NCBI RefSeq assembly: GCF_022532105.1
Contig: NZ_CP092832.1
Span: 3,315,001-3,379,000 of the forward strand
Length of the DNA stretch: 64,000 nucleotides
Direction of reading: 5' to 3'
Origin: Flavobacterium sp. HJ-32-4
Lineage (GTDB): Bacteria; Bacteroidota; Bacteroidia; Flavobacteriales; Flavobacteriaceae
Positions 31,035-39,890 of this stretch are shown here, in pieces. Under the pieces are notes generated by a model, which saw nothing but the letters and a program-made list of their open reading frames with translations, had not been told where the DNA came from and did not search any database. The position numbers and the translations under genes were made by a program. Position 1 is the stretch's first letter. Each line of letters opens with the position of its first letter.

Positions 31035-32893
31035 CACGCCTCCATTTTGGCCAATAATTCGAACCAGCGCTCTTCCTTCGCCTCCAATTCGGCGATGATG
31101 CGCTGCAGCTCCACCGCTTTGGCCGCTATATCGGCATCGGCTATCGTTCCTTCCGAAAACTGCCGCTCGATTTCCTTGCGGGTATACTCGAGGTCTTTGA
31201 TCTCACGCTCGATTTTCTGGAACTCTTTCTGCTCGTTAAACGACAAACCGGCCGACTTTTGCTGCTGTTTCCAGTTGTTCTTTTCCTTCGGCGCGTCGTC
31301 TTTCGACGGTTCGGCGCTGTCTTCATACGCACGGAAATCCGAGTAATTGCCAGGGAAATCCTCGATCACCCCATCGCCCCGGAAGATAAACAGGTGGTCG
31401 ACGATCTTATCCATGAAATACCGGTCGTGCGAAACGACTACCAAACAACCCGGGTAGTCAATCAGGAAGTTCTCGAGCACGTTCAGCGTCACGATGTCAA
31501 GGTCGTTGGTAGGCTCGTCGAGAATGAGGAAATTCGGGTTTTGGATGAGCACCGTACAGAGGTACAACCGCTTTAGTTCGCCCCCGCTCAGTTTCTCAAC
31601 ATAATCATGTTGTTTCTTGCGGTCGAACAGGAAACGCTCGAGCAACTGCCCGGCCGAGATCGTGCGTCCTTTCATCAGCGGGATGTATTCGCCGAATTCC
31701 TTGATGACATCAATGACTTTCTGCCCCGGTTTGGGATCGATACCCGACTGGGTGTAATACCCGATCTTCATGGTTTCACCCGTAATCACCTTACCTGAAT
31801 CGGGTGGCAGGGTGCCGGTGATGATGTTGAGGAAGGTCGATTTCCCCGAACCGTTCTTGCCGATGATGCCCACGCGGTCGCCCCGTTGGAAATCATAGGA
31901 GAAGCCGTCGAGTATGACTTTATCGCCGAACTTTTTGCCCAGGCGGTGCAGTTCGATGACCTTACTGCCCATCCGCTCCATATTGATCTCGAGTTCGACC
32001 TGCTTGTCACGGCGGCGGCTCATCGCTTTCTCCTTGATCACATAAAAGTCATCCTGCCGCGACTTCGACTTGGTCGTACGGGCCTTGGGTTGGCGCCGCA
32101 TCCAGTCGAGTTCCTTCACGAAAAGGTTCTTGGCCTTGTCGATACTGGCGTTCTCAGAGGTGATGCGCTGCTCTTTCTTTTCGAGGTAATACGAATAGTT
32201 GCCTTTATAGGAATATAGCTTTCCGTTCTCAAGCTCGATGATCTCATTGCACACACGCTCCAGGAAGAAACGGTCGTGCGTTACCATGAACAGGGTGATG
32301 GGTGCGGCAGCGAAATAGCTTTCCAGCCACTCGATCATTTCGAGGTCCAGGTGGTTGGTGGGCTCGTCCATAATCAGCAGGTCGGGCCGGTTGATGAGGA
32401 TGATGGCAAGGGAAAGACGTTTCTTCTGTCCACCCGACAAATCCCGTACTTTCAGCTTCAGGTTGTCGAGCTTCAACCGGAAAAGGATCTGCTTGAACTG
32501 CGTTTCGAAGTCCCAGGCATTGTGCTGGTCCATCTTGTCGAAGGCTTTCTGGTAGGCCTCTTCATCCGCCGGGTTCTCCAGCGCCCGTTCATAGGCGGCA
32601 ATCACCTTCAGGGTTTCATTGTCGGAGGCGAAGATGCTCTCTTCTATCGTCAGGTCGTCCTGCAGATCCGGCACCTGCGACAAAAATGTCATCCGGATGT
32701 CTTTCCGCGTCACGACCTGGCCGTTATCCGGTTCGTCTTTTCCGGTGAGGATGTTCATGATCGTCGTCTTCCCCGTCCCGTTTTTGGCGATGAAGGCGAT
32801 TTTCTGGTCTTTGTTGATCCCAAAACTGATGTTTTCGAACAGGGTACGTTCGCCATACGATTTGGAGATGCTCTCGACGGAAAGGTAATTCAC
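31034..32893 (-). CDS. ABC-F family ATPase (Uup-like)
   Basis: A 619-residue soluble protein with two ATPase domains and no membrane spans: Walker A AKNGTGKTT and GKNGSGKST, signatures LSGGQKKR and LSGGELKR, Walker B LLIMDEPTNHLD and FLILDEPTNDLD, a charged linker (KNLFVKELDWMRRQPKARTTKSKSRQ), and a C-terminal coiled coil (about 555-619) as in Uup. ABC-F proteins act on the ribosome; Uup-type members are also linked to branched DNA and ribosome assembly. The GTG start at 32893 (VNYLSVESISKSYG) is chosen because the upstream TTG at 32923 lies inside the -7 element TACTTTTG (32921-32928). Confidence 0.9.
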   Translation of the reverse strand: MNYLSVESISKSYGERTLFENISFGINKDQKIAFIAKNGTGKTTIMNILTGKDEPDNGQVVTRKDIRMTFLSQVPDLQDDLTIEESIFASDNETLKVIAAYERALENPADEEAYQKAFDKMDQHNAWDFETQFKQILFRLKLDNLKLKVRDLSGGQKKRLSLAIILINRPDLLIMDEPTNHLDLEMIEWLESYFAAAPITLFMVTHDRFFLERVCNEIIELENGKLYSYKGNYSYYLEKKEQRITSENASIDKAKNLFVKELDWMRRQPKARTTKSKSRQDDFYVIKEKAMSRRRDKQVELEINMERMGSKVIELHRLGKKFGDKVILDGFSYDFQRGDRVGIIGKNGSGKSTFLNIITGTLPPDSGKVITGETMKIGYYTQSGIDPKPGQKVIDVIKEFGEYIPLMKGRTISAGQLLERFLFDRKKQHDYVEKLSGGELKRLYLCTVLIQNPNFLILDEPTNDLDIVTLNVLENFLIDYPGCLVVVSHDRYFMDKIVDHLFIFRGDGVIEDFPGNYSDFRAYEDSAEPSKDDAPKEKNNWKQQQKSAGLSFNEQKEFQKIEREIKDLEYTRKEIERQFSEGTIADADIAAKAVELQRIIAELEAKEERWFELLAKMEA

Positions 32894-32920
32894 AGTGGTT
32901 TCTTTAATCCGGATAGTCGG

Positions 32921-32928
32921 CAAAAGTA
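32921..32928 (-). promoter_or_regulatory. -7 element of the Uup-like gene
   Basis: TACTTTTG on the minus strand fits TAnnTTTG and lies 27 bases upstream of the GTG start. Confidence 0.55.
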
Positions 32929-32964
32929 ACGAAAAGCGCGCGTTTTGCCCGAGATCGTCCCATA

Positions 32965-32992
32965 CAAAAAAAGCACCCTTCCGGATGCTTCT
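32965..32992 (-). terminator. Terminator of the GIN-lipoprotein/PspC/PadR operon
   Basis: On the minus strand, AAGCATCC/GGGTGCTT (one G-U pair) is followed by TTTTTG. It lies directly after the GIN lipoprotein stop. Confidence 0.8.
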
Positions 32993-32995
32993 CTC

Positions 32996-33721
32996 TTAGT
33001 TCTTATAAACGCTGCCGCCGGAATCCTCCTGTTTGTTCAGCTTGTTCTTCGGAGTGCTCACATAGCGCACGTTGCCGCCACTATCGGCTTCCGCCACAAG
33101 CGTCAAGATCGGATTGACGACGGTCGTACTGCCGCTGTCGGCCGAACTGGTCACATCGTTGGTGTCGAGTCCTGCCGCGTCAAGGTTACTGCCACTGGAA
33201 GAGGCCGTTTGAAGACGCAGTGCCTTCCCGCGAACGGTGGCATTAGCGCCGCTTGCCGTTTCAATTGAGATATCATCGGCTTCGACTGCCAACTCTAAAG
33301 AGGCACCGCTCTCGCTTTTCACGGCGATTTCCGGTGTGACGAACGTGGCCGTCGAATGGGCGTGGGCCGCGCTGTGGGCGGTAAGGCCCCGCAGTTTGGG
33401 TAGGCTGACCGAGACTTTGATGCCTTCGGTCGAACTGATGTTACCCGTAGCCGCCACACGAAGGGTGCCTTTCTCTACGGTAGTAGTAATCATGTTAATC
33501 AGGTTCGCGTCGGTTTCGACGGTGATGCGGGTGTCGTTGGAAGGCGTGAGAACGAGTTCGATGCCCTCTCCTACCTCAACCCGGTCAAACGACTCGGTAA
33601 CATTGCGGTCAACCGTGACCTTCTGGCCGTTGCCCCGAACGCCGGGATTGCAGGAGGTGAAAACCAAGGCCGCCAGCGCGACGACGATCAGTTTGATGGT
33701 GTAGATGATGATGCGGACCAT
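32996..33721 (-). CDS. GIN-domain (DUF2807) lipoprotein
   Basis: A 241-residue exported lipoprotein. The N-terminal hydrophobic segment ends in the lipobox VFTSCN. The rest is the head GIN/DUF2807 beta-helix: FDRVEVGEGIELVLTPSNDTRITVETDANL, then repeated strands (KVSVSLPKLRGLTAHSA; ISIETASGANATVRG) rich in Ser, Ala and Gly. Such proteins are putative adhesins of the outer membrane or periplasm. It starts 5 bases after the PspC-type gene stop, so it is the last gene of the PadR-PspC-GIN operon. Confidence 0.88.
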   Translation of the reverse strand: MVRIIIYTIKLIVVALAALVFTSCNPGVRGNGQKVTVDRNVTESFDRVEVGEGIELVLTPSNDTRITVETDANLINMITTTVEKGTLRVAATGNISSTEGIKVSVSLPKLRGLTAHSAAHAHSTATFVTPEIAVKSESGASLELAVEADDISIETASGANATVRGKALRLQTASSSGSNLDAAGLDTNDVTSSADSGSTTVVNPILTLVAEADSGGNVRYVSTPKNKLNKQEDSGGSVYKN

Positions 33722-33726
33722 ACTCG

Positions 33727-35466
33727 TTATTTTTTAGGTACTATTTTTCCATCCTGGTCGGTCGTAAGCCCTTTACCTGACGATTGGGTGGTCGTTTCGA
33801 CCCGGATGTCGCCATCGGTATGGACTTTTACGGTCATGGTGCCGGTCGAATCGCTTACTTCCACTGATTCGGGATCGTCTATATCGTTATACTCGTCTTC
33901 ACTTGGTGGGCAATCCAGACAACGTACGCGGTCTTTGTCGACACGGTAGGTGTAGCTGTCGTCACTCCAGTGGAGGTTGAAGAAGGCGTCGTCTGAGCGA
34001 TCACGGTCCGTAACCGATTTGTCGACGCGGAATTTCGTTCCTTTTGGCAAATACAGCACCACTTCCACCTGCTGGTCGCGAAACTTGTTGCGTATATCGG
34101 TCAGGAGGTAGTTATCCAAAAGTACGTCATTATTCTGGAATTTATACCCATACACGATCTTTTCAGCCGTGCGACGGGCGTCACTCACCGAACTGCCCCG
34201 GGCGATGCGCTGCACCTGAATGTAGGCCTTGTCATCGTCTGACGGACGCACATCAAGGGTGACGTCGTTCGAGTAAATCATCTCATGGTCAGAGCCGTCG
34301 AGCTCGATACGGAAATCGTCATACTCATTCGTAGAGTTGGCGTAACTGTCGTTGTGCACAAACTTGATGTCGAGAGTGTCGGCCGGCGCCAATACCAACT
34401 CTTCCTTTTTAAGGGTTTTCCCTTCGAAGGCGAAAGCGGTTGCCTGGCGTACACCAAAGGTGATGGCAATCGCGGTCGAGATGATCCACACGGCCAGCAG
34501 TCCGAAATTGATGATAGCACCCGGCGACTTGATCTTCGGCGCCAACAGTTTGAAGCCCAGCAGGCAGAAATAGAAGAACGGGATTCCCACGGCGAAGAAC
34601 ATGACCAGTCCGAACAACCAGATCGGATACTCCCCGAAATTGCCCTGTTCTACGAACGATGACCACGGGAAGCTCACAAAGGCGGTTGAACCAAGGGTGA
34701 ACACACCGATCAGAAGGCTGACAATCACGGCCAGTGAGGCCAGGATGATGAGGGAACCGATGATTTTTGCGAACACCTTGAAAATACTGATGAAGATATC
34801 TCCGATGGTCGAGCCTACTTTGGTGGCACCTTTATGGATGCTGTCACCCATCTGGGCGTAGTCGGCGTTACGAAACCGCTCGGAAAGTCCTTCGATTTCC
34901 TCCCGTACTTTTCGTTCGATGTTGCTGATGGTGATGGGCTCCCCGCGCATTTCCAGTTTCTCGGTAGTCGTCACCGCTTCCGGCATTACGATCCACATAA
35001 CCAGATAGGCGATTATACCCGTTCCGAATACGCACAACAGTATCACGAACAACACACGCAGCCATACCTTATCGATGCCGAAATAGTGCCCCAGGCCGGC
35101 CAATACACCACCGATGATGCCGTTTTCGCGGTCGCGGTACAATTTACGGGTCGCACGCGGCGAGTAGAAAGGCGTGTTCGGTTGCGGCGCAGCCCCTTCG
35201 TCGTCAAGGCGATAGTCCTCAGGTTGGCCCATCACAGCAATCACTTCTTCGATTTCCTTCATCGAAATGACCTGTTTCGGATGGGTGTGTTTCTCTGAGA
35301 TCAGTTCAGCGATACGCATTTCGATGTCGCGGATGATCTCGTCCTGGCCGGCCGAACGGTTCAGCGACCGTTTAATGGCGTCGAAGTAGCGGCTAAGGCG
35401 TTGGTAAGCGTCTTCATCTATATAGAAGAAAATGCCTCCCAGGTTGATATTGACTGTCTTGTTCAT
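33727..35466 (-). CDS. PspC-domain membrane protein
   Basis: A 579-residue protein. The N-terminal ~95 residues are a soluble domain (MNKTVNINLGGIFFYIDEDA, KQVISMKEIEEVIAVMGQPEDY) typical of flavobacterial PspC proteins. The PspC domain follows (about 107-165; RKLYRDRENGIIGGVLAGLGHYFGIDKVWLRVLFV), then several membrane spans (about 235-345) and a periplasmic C-terminal domain of ~200 residues. PspC senses envelope stress in enterobacteria; here the role is inferred from the domain and the linked PadR and GIN genes. Its start overlaps the PadR stop by 4 bases. Confidence 0.9.
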   Translation of the reverse strand: MNKTVNINLGGIFFYIDEDAYQRLSRYFDAIKRSLNRSAGQDEIIRDIEMRIAELISEKHTHPKQVISMKEIEEVIAVMGQPEDYRLDDEGAAPQPNTPFYSPRATRKLYRDRENGIIGGVLAGLGHYFGIDKVWLRVLFVILLCVFGTGIIAYLVMWIVMPEAVTTTEKLEMRGEPITISNIERKVREEIEGLSERFRNADYAQMGDSIHKGATKVGSTIGDIFISIFKVFAKIIGSLIILASLAVIVSLLIGVFTLGSTAFVSFPWSSFVEQGNFGEYPIWLFGLVMFFAVGIPFFYFCLLGFKLLAPKIKSPGAIINFGLLAVWIISTAIAITFGVRQATAFAFEGKTLKKEELVLAPADTLDIKFVHNDSYANSTNEYDDFRIELDGSDHEMIYSNDVTLDVRPSDDDKAYIQVQRIARGSSVSDARRTAEKIVYGYKFQNNDVLLDNYLLTDIRNKFRDQQVEVVLYLPKGTKFRVDKSVTDRDRSDDAFFNLHWSDDSYTYRVDKDRVRCLDCPPSEDEYNDIDDPESVEVSDSTGTMTVKVHTDGDIRVETTTQSSGKGLTTDQDGKIVPKK

Positions 35467-35801
35467 GATTCGTGTTTTTGATTGGTGATAATGTTGACGG
35501 CGTCGGAAAGTTCGGTCCAGGTGCCGTTCAGTTCCTTAAGAAATGTGTGTCCGATTTCGGTCAGGCCGTAGTATTTACGAGGCGGCCCGGAGGTCGATTC
35601 TTCCCAACGGTAGTTGAGTAACCCGTCGTTTTTCAGGCGGGTCAGCAGCGGATAGACCGTGCCTTCCACAACCAACAGCTTAGCGCCTTTAAGGGTATCG
35701 AGTATCTCGGAGGTGTAGGCATCCCGCTCTTTTAGTACCGAGAGGATGCAAAACTCGAGAACACCCTTGCGCATCTGTGCTTTCGTGTTTTCAATGTTCA
35801 T
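35463..35801 (-). CDS. PadR family transcriptional regulator
   Basis: A 112-residue PadR regulator with the short C-terminal helix of the subfamily-2 type. Motifs: KGVLEFCILSVLKERDAYTSEIL, VVEGTVYPLLTRLKNDGLLNYRWEES, GPPRKYYGLTEIGHTFL. It is first in the operon with the PspC and GIN genes (ATGA overlap), an arrangement repeated in many Bacteroidetes and likely autoregulated (inference). Confidence 0.92.
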   Translation of the reverse strand: MNIENTKAQMRKGVLEFCILSVLKERDAYTSEILDTLKGAKLLVVEGTVYPLLTRLKNDGLLNYRWEESTSGPPRKYYGLTEIGHTFLKELNGTWTELSDAVNIITNQKHES

Positions 35802-35891
35802 GATGCCATTTTGATTTTGGATTAATGTCCGTTTTTTGATGATGAATTATACAGTGACGCTCGAGGGTGATGAAGCCTCCGCGTCGACGGT

Positions 35892-36347
35892 TTATTTTAG
35901 GAAGCGGATGGTCGCCGGATACCGGAAGTCATCCCCTCCCGATGTCTTGACCGCCGCATAGATCGTCAGCAATACCTCGGCCGCTTTGATGAGACCGGCG
36001 AGGATGACGGCGACGATCGCGACCACCAGCGGAATACTGACCTCCGTAAACGACCACTCCATGTGGTGCATGTTAAAGTGGTGCCCGTGGCGGTGCAGCT
36101 CGCCTCCCGACATAAGTGCGAAGAGAAATGTCGGCACGGCGACCAAGGCACAGATAAGAAGGTAGAGGAAGCTGCTCAGTTGGAAATTGATGCACTCTTT
36201 CCCTTGCTGGTCGATATAGGCCGACCGCTCGCGATTGGACGTCCAGATCACGATCGGCAGGATGAAATTGCCAAACGGGATCAGGAACTGCGACAAGGCA
36301 CTGATGTGGGTGAAAGTCGCGATTTGTTGTTCGTTGGTTCGTTGCAT
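35892..36347 (-). CDS. DUF4870 membrane protein
   Basis: A 151-residue protein with three to four membrane spans and the DUF4870 wording: TFTHISALSQFLIPFGNFILPIVIW, then AYIDQQGKECINFQLS, and a C-terminal IRFLK. A His-rich loop (HRHGHHFNMHH) lies between spans two and three. Function unknown, often associated with envelope genes such as the PspC operon here. It has its own promoter: TATCTTTG at 36419-36426 on the minus strand, giving a leader of about 65 bases. Confidence 0.85.
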   Translation of the reverse strand: MQRTNEQQIATFTHISALSQFLIPFGNFILPIVIWTSNRERSAYIDQQGKECINFQLSSFLYLLICALVAVPTFLFALMSGGELHRHGHHFNMHHMEWSFTEVSIPLVVAIVAVILAGLIKAAEVLLTIYAAVKTSGGDDFRYPATIRFLK

Positions 36348-36418
36348 GACGATGATAGATTGTGATTGATGATGATTGAAACTCCAGACTACTATAGATA
36401 GCTCATTAATTTCTTATA

Positions 36419-36426
36419 CAAAGATA
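36419..36426 (-). promoter_or_regulatory. -7 element of the DUF4870 gene
   Basis: TATCTTTG on the minus strand matches TAnnTTTG. Confidence 0.5.
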
Positions 36427-36462
36427 TGACGATTGGAAGGTATTATGCAATACAAAGTAGTG

Positions 36463-36501
36463 TATGTTAACTTTTATTTAACATATACCGCTTATATGCG
36501 G
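36463..36501 (+). promoter_or_regulatory. Dyad and hairpin upstream of the DUF4442 gene
   Basis: TATGTTAA (36463-36470) and TTAACATA (36478-36485) form an inverted repeat with a 7-base spacer containing TAACTTTT, a -7-like sequence. A second short hairpin CCGC-TTATAT-GCGG (36488-36501) follows. The arrangement suggests operator control of the next gene. Confidence 0.35.
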
Positions 36502-36536
36502 ATAAAACGCTAAATTGCCCGTAAATACTGACCTCC

Positions 36537-36995
36537 ATGCTCACAACAGCCCAATTCAACCGCTTCCTGTTTTTTAAGTTGCCGTCTGCCTTTTTGTGTG
36601 GTGTACGGGTGAAAAACATCTCTGACGCGCGTTGCGACGTTTCGGTTCGGCACCGCTGGATCAACCAGAATCCGTTCAAATCGATGTATTTTGCCGTGCA
36701 GGCCATGGCGGCGGAACTGTCAACGGGCGCACTGGTCATCGCCGCCATTCGAAGCAGTGGGGCTAATTTGTCGATGTTGGTAGCGCAGAACCGTTCCGTA
36801 TTCACGAAAAAAGCGACCGGACGTATCCGATTCCGGTGCGACGACGGACGTGCCATTGCCGAAACCATCGCCAAAGCCATCGAAACCGGCGAAGGACAAA
36901 CGCTGTGGATGCGGTCGGAAGGTGTCAACGAACAGGGTGAAACCGTTTCGCGCTTTGAATTTGAATGGACGGTGAAAGTCAAAACCCGACAATAA
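36537..36995 (+). CDS. DUF4442 (hotdog-fold) protein
   Basis: A 152-residue protein that I recognise as DUF4442, a hotdog-fold relative of acyl-CoA thioesterases. The diagnostic stretch is NPFKSMYFAVQAMAAELSTGAL near residues 45-65. No standard catalytic Asp or His of a known thioesterase can be assigned with confidence. No signal peptide. It is followed after 60 bases by an epimerase-type gene on the same strand that has its own -7 element. Confidence 0.8.
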   Translation: MLTTAQFNRFLFFKLPSAFLCGVRVKNISDARCDVSVRHRWINQNPFKSMYFAVQAMAAELSTGALVIAAIRSSGANLSMLVAQNRSVFTKKATGRIRFRCDDGRAIAETIAKAIETGEGQTLWMRSEGVNEQGETVSRFEFEWTVKVKTRQ

Positions 36996-37055
36996 ATGGG
37001 GGCTTTTTAAGTTTTGCCGAGGGGCAGACGTTGTACCTTTACCAAAAGAGCATCC

Positions 37056-37973
37056 ATGAAGGTTCTGATCACTGGCGCAACCGGACTTGTGGGAACGGCT
37101 TTGGTGGCCGCCTTGCGCAGCCGCGGACATAAAGTCTGCTACCTCACGACGTCCAAAAGCGGGAGACCACTTCCCGGCGCCCAACGCTTTTTCTGGAACG
37201 TCGCCACAGAAGAACTCGATCCCGAGGCGTTTGAAGGTGTGGATGCCATCGTGCACCTGGCCGGCGCCTCTATCGCGAAACGCTGGACGGCGACCTACAA
37301 ACAGGAAATCCGCGATAGCCGTATCGCATCCGCCGAACTCCTATATAAAGTACTTCGCACCCTTCCCCACCACTCCGTACGCCATTTCGTTTCCGCCTCG
37401 GCTATTGGCCTTTATGCCGATCACCCTGACCATCTCTACCACGAAAGCGACCTCGCCTTCGATCAGGGATTTCTGGGTGATGTCGTGTTGCAATGGGAAC
37501 AGGCCGCTGACCGCTTCCGTACTCTTTCTATTAAAGTCGCTAAACTGCGCACCGGACTCGTTTTCTCTAAAAAAGGAGGCGTACTCGAGCAACTGGTGGC
37601 ACCCGTGCGCTATGGGTTCGGCGCCGCATTCGGTTCCGGAAAACAATGGCAGTCGTGGATCCATCTTGATGATATGGTTGGACTTTACCTCGCGGCACTC
37701 GAAAACGGCTGGGAGGGGACGTTCAACGCCGTGGCGCCCCATCCGGTGACGCAAACGGAACTCATCCGGCAAATCGGAAAAACCCTCCATCGTCCGGTAT
37801 GGTTGCCCAACATCCCCGAATTCCTCATGGCACCGATACTGGGTGAAATGCGCCAACTGGTCTTTTCCAGCCAAAAGGTAAGTGCTGAAAAAGCGATAGA
37901 ACACGGTTACCGTTTCCAATTTCCTTTATTACCCGCCGCCCTTTCCGACCTGCTTACCAACGACAACGCGTAA
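37056..37973 (+). CDS. TIGR01777 family NAD(P)-binding epimerase-like protein
   Basis: A 305-residue extended-SDR protein. The Rossmann motif is MKVLITGATGLVGTALVAALRSRGH; LAGASIAKRWTATYKQEIRDSRI, FVSASAIGLYAD and KVAKLRTGLVFSKKGG are typical of TIGR01777 (YfcH/SULA-type). The C-terminal PVWLPNIPEFLMAPILGEM segment also fits the DUF1731-type tail. The biochemical role of the family is poorly defined. The ATG at 37056 is chosen because the frame upstream of it runs over TACCTTTA at 37034-37041, a -7 element with the usual ~15-base leader. Confidence 0.88.
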   Translation: MKVLITGATGLVGTALVAALRSRGHKVCYLTTSKSGRPLPGAQRFFWNVATEELDPEAFEGVDAIVHLAGASIAKRWTATYKQEIRDSRIASAELLYKVLRTLPHHSVRHFVSASAIGLYADHPDHLYHESDLAFDQGFLGDVVLQWEQAADRFRTLSIKVAKLRTGLVFSKKGGVLEQLVAPVRYGFGAAFGSGKQWQSWIHLDDMVGLYLAALENGWEGTFNAVAPHPVTQTELIRQIGKTLHRPVWLPNIPEFLMAPILGEMRQLVFSSQKVSAEKAIEHGYRFQFPLLPAALSDLLTNDNA

Positions 37974-38053
37974 GCAGACGAAATTCGTTCGTGACCTTCG
38001 GATGCTCTTTCTAAGTTGGATTGTGCATTCGTCTACTAGCACCCGGTGACAAT

Positions 38054-38090
38054 TTGGCACTCCTTCTCCGTTTGGCAGTACTTTTGCCAA
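38054..38090 (+). promoter_or_regulatory. grpE-dnaJ promoter with TTGGCA dyad
   Basis: TACTTTTG (38079-38086) is a -7 match with a TTG 22 bases upstream. It is covered by an inverted repeat TTGGCA-N7-TGCCAA (38072-38090), and a third TTGGCA lies at 38054-38059. The same bases read TGGCA-N6-TTTGC, close to a sigma-54 promoter. Which factor binds is open. Confidence 0.5.
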
Positions 38091-38142
38091 CAAGCGGACG
38101 TATACAACGATTTTACGCTAAAAAATACATATCTCTATACCG

Positions 38143-38700
38143 ATGGCAACCGAAAAGAACGCGCAATCACAGGAAAACGAAGACATTACAATGGACGGAC
38201 AACCGACGGCCGAGGCCCCACAGGAAGACCTTCCGACAGCCGAAAGCCTGACAGCAGAGGAAAAATTGTCAGAGGATCTCGCCAAAGAGAAGGATAAATT
38301 CCTGCGTTTGTTCGCCGAATTCGAAAACTATAAGAAGCGTACGGCAAAAGAACGCCTCGACCTGTTCAAAACCGCGAACCAGGAAGTACTGCAGGCGCTG
38401 TTGCCGGTGCTCGACGATTTTGACCGTGCGATGATCGAAATCCGCAAGTCGGAAAACAACGAGCTGGTGCGTGGCGTGGAACTCATACAGGAAAAATTCA
38501 AAAACACGCTTGTCTCAAAAGGACTTGAGGAAGTCGAAATCAAAGCCGGCGATGCCTTTAACGCCGATTTCGCAGAAGCCATCACGCAAATTCCGGCTCC
38601 CACACCTGAATTAAAGGGCAAAATCGTGGATGTATTGGAGAAAGGCTATAAATTGGGCGACAAAATCATCCGTTTTCCGAAAGTCGTCATCGGAAACTAA
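38143..38700 (+). CDS. grpE: Nucleotide exchange factor GrpE
   Basis: A 185-residue GrpE, the exchange factor that releases ADP from DnaK. The N-terminal ~45 residues are acidic and disordered (QPTAEAPQEDLPTAESLTAEE), followed by the long helix KDKFLRLFAEFENYKKRTAKERLDLFKTANQEVL and the beta domain (HNADFAEAITQIP-like, VLEKGYKLGDKIIRFPKVVIGN). It precedes dnaJ by 12 bases in a two-gene heat-shock operon; dnaK is not in the window. A promoter with an overlapping dyad lies about 55 bases upstream. Confidence 0.95.
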   Translation: MATEKNAQSQENEDITMDGQPTAEAPQEDLPTAESLTAEEKLSEDLAKEKDKFLRLFAEFENYKKRTAKERLDLFKTANQEVLQALLPVLDDFDRAMIEIRKSENNELVRGVELIQEKFKNTLVSKGLEEVEIKAGDAFNADFAEAITQIPAPTPELKGKIVDVLEKGYKLGDKIIRFPKVVIGN

Positions 38701-38712
38701 TCCGCCAGGACC

Positions 38713-39825
38713 ATGAAAAAAGACTATTACGAAATACTCGGCATCTCGAAAGGCGCTTCGGCCGCTGAGATTAAGAAGGCGTACCGGAAGAAAGCTATCG
38801 AGTACCATCCCGACAAAAATCCGGGTGACAAGCAGGCGGAAGAAAACTTCAAGGCCGCGGCGGAAGCGTATGAAGTGCTGAGCGACGACCAGAAACGCGC
38901 GCGCTACGACCAATACGGCCACCAGGCATTCGAAGGTGGCGGCGGGTTCCACGGAGGCAACATGAACATGGACGACATCTTCAGCCAGTTCGGCGACATC
39001 TTCGGAGGGGCCTTCGGTGGTTTCGGAGGCGGATTCGGAGGCGGAGGCGGCCAGCGACGCGTGAAGGGAAGCAACCTTCGTATCAAAGTAAAACTCACGC
39101 TCGAGGAAATCGCGAAAGGCGTCGAAAAGAAAGTAAAAGTCAAACGCAAGGTGCAGGCACCGGGCGTGAAATATAAAACCTGCCCGACCTGTAACGGTTC
39201 CGGACAGGTCATGCGTGTGACCAACACCATTTTGGGACGGATGCAGTCGGCGTCTACCTGCCCTACCTGTGGTGGTGCCGGCCAGACACTGGAAAGTAAA
39301 CCGGCGAACGCAGATGCCTATGGTATGGTGTACGAAGACGAGACGGTATCGATCAAAATACCGGCCGGTGTGGCAGATGGCATGCAATTGAAAGTCTCCA
39401 ATAAAGGAAACGATGCCCCAGGCAACGGCATTCCGGGTGACCTGATCGTCGTAATCGAAGAACAGGAACATGAGACGCTGAAACGCGAAGGGGAAAACCT
39501 CCACCTCGATTTATACATCAGCATCGCGGAAGCGGCGCTCGGCGTATCGAAAGATATCGATACGGTAAACGGAAAAGTGCGCATTAAGTTGGAAGAAGGC
39601 ATCCAGTCGGGCAAGATACTTCGCCTGAAAGGAAAGGGTATCCCGAGCCTGAACAGCTACGGAAGCGGCGACCTCCTGGTGCACATAAACGTCTGGACGC
39701 CACGGAATCTCACCCGCGAACAGAAGCAGTTTTTCGAAAATGCACTGAACGATCCGAACTTCACCCCTAACCCGGAAAAGTCGGATAAATCTTTTTTTGA
39801 AAAAGTGAAAGATATGTTTTCCTAA
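38713..39825 (+). CDS. dnaJ: Chaperone DnaJ with two zinc-binding repeats
   Basis: A 370-residue Hsp40. The J domain is at the N-terminus (HPD at residues 32-34), followed by a Gly/Phe-rich region (about 75-115). The zinc domain has only two CxxCxGxG-type repeats, CPTCNGSG (157-164) and CPTCGGAG (183-190), not the four of E. coli DnaJ; with 18 residues between cysteine pairs one zinc ion could still bind. I recall this two-repeat form as common in flavobacteria. The C-terminal substrate-binding barrels are complete ([41 protein letters not shown]). It is followed by a terminator. Confidence 0.93.
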   Translation: MKKDYYEILGISKGASAAEIKKAYRKKAIEYHPDKNPGDKQAEENFKAAAEAYEVLSDDQKRARYDQYGHQAFEGGGGFHGGNMNMDDIFSQFGDIFGGAFGGFGGGFGGGGGQRRVKGSNLRIKVKLTLEEIAKGVEKKVKVKRKVQAPGVKYKTCPTCNGSGQVMRVTNTILGRMQSASTCPTCGGAGQTLESKPANADAYGMVYEDETVSIKIPAGVADGMQLKVSNKGNDAPGNGIPGDLIVVIEEQEHETLKREGENLHLDLYISIAEAALGVSKDIDTVNGKVRIKLEEGIQSGKILRLKGKGIPSLNSYGSGDLLVHINVWTPRNLTREQKQFFENALNDPNFTPNPEKSDKSFFEKVKDMFS

Positions 39826-39890
39826 TTAAAAAAAAGTATATACTTTTGACCTACTAGGCAACTAGTAATTTCTTTTTCATAGCAATTTTT

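Noticed and set aside
38054..38080. CIRCE-like half-site TTGGCACTC upstream of grpE
   Set aside because: The second half GAGTGCCAA is missing; the following TTTGGCAGT does not fit.
38611..39504. 297-codon minus-strand open frame
   Set aside because: Antisense to dnaJ; an artefact of the Gly-rich coding region.
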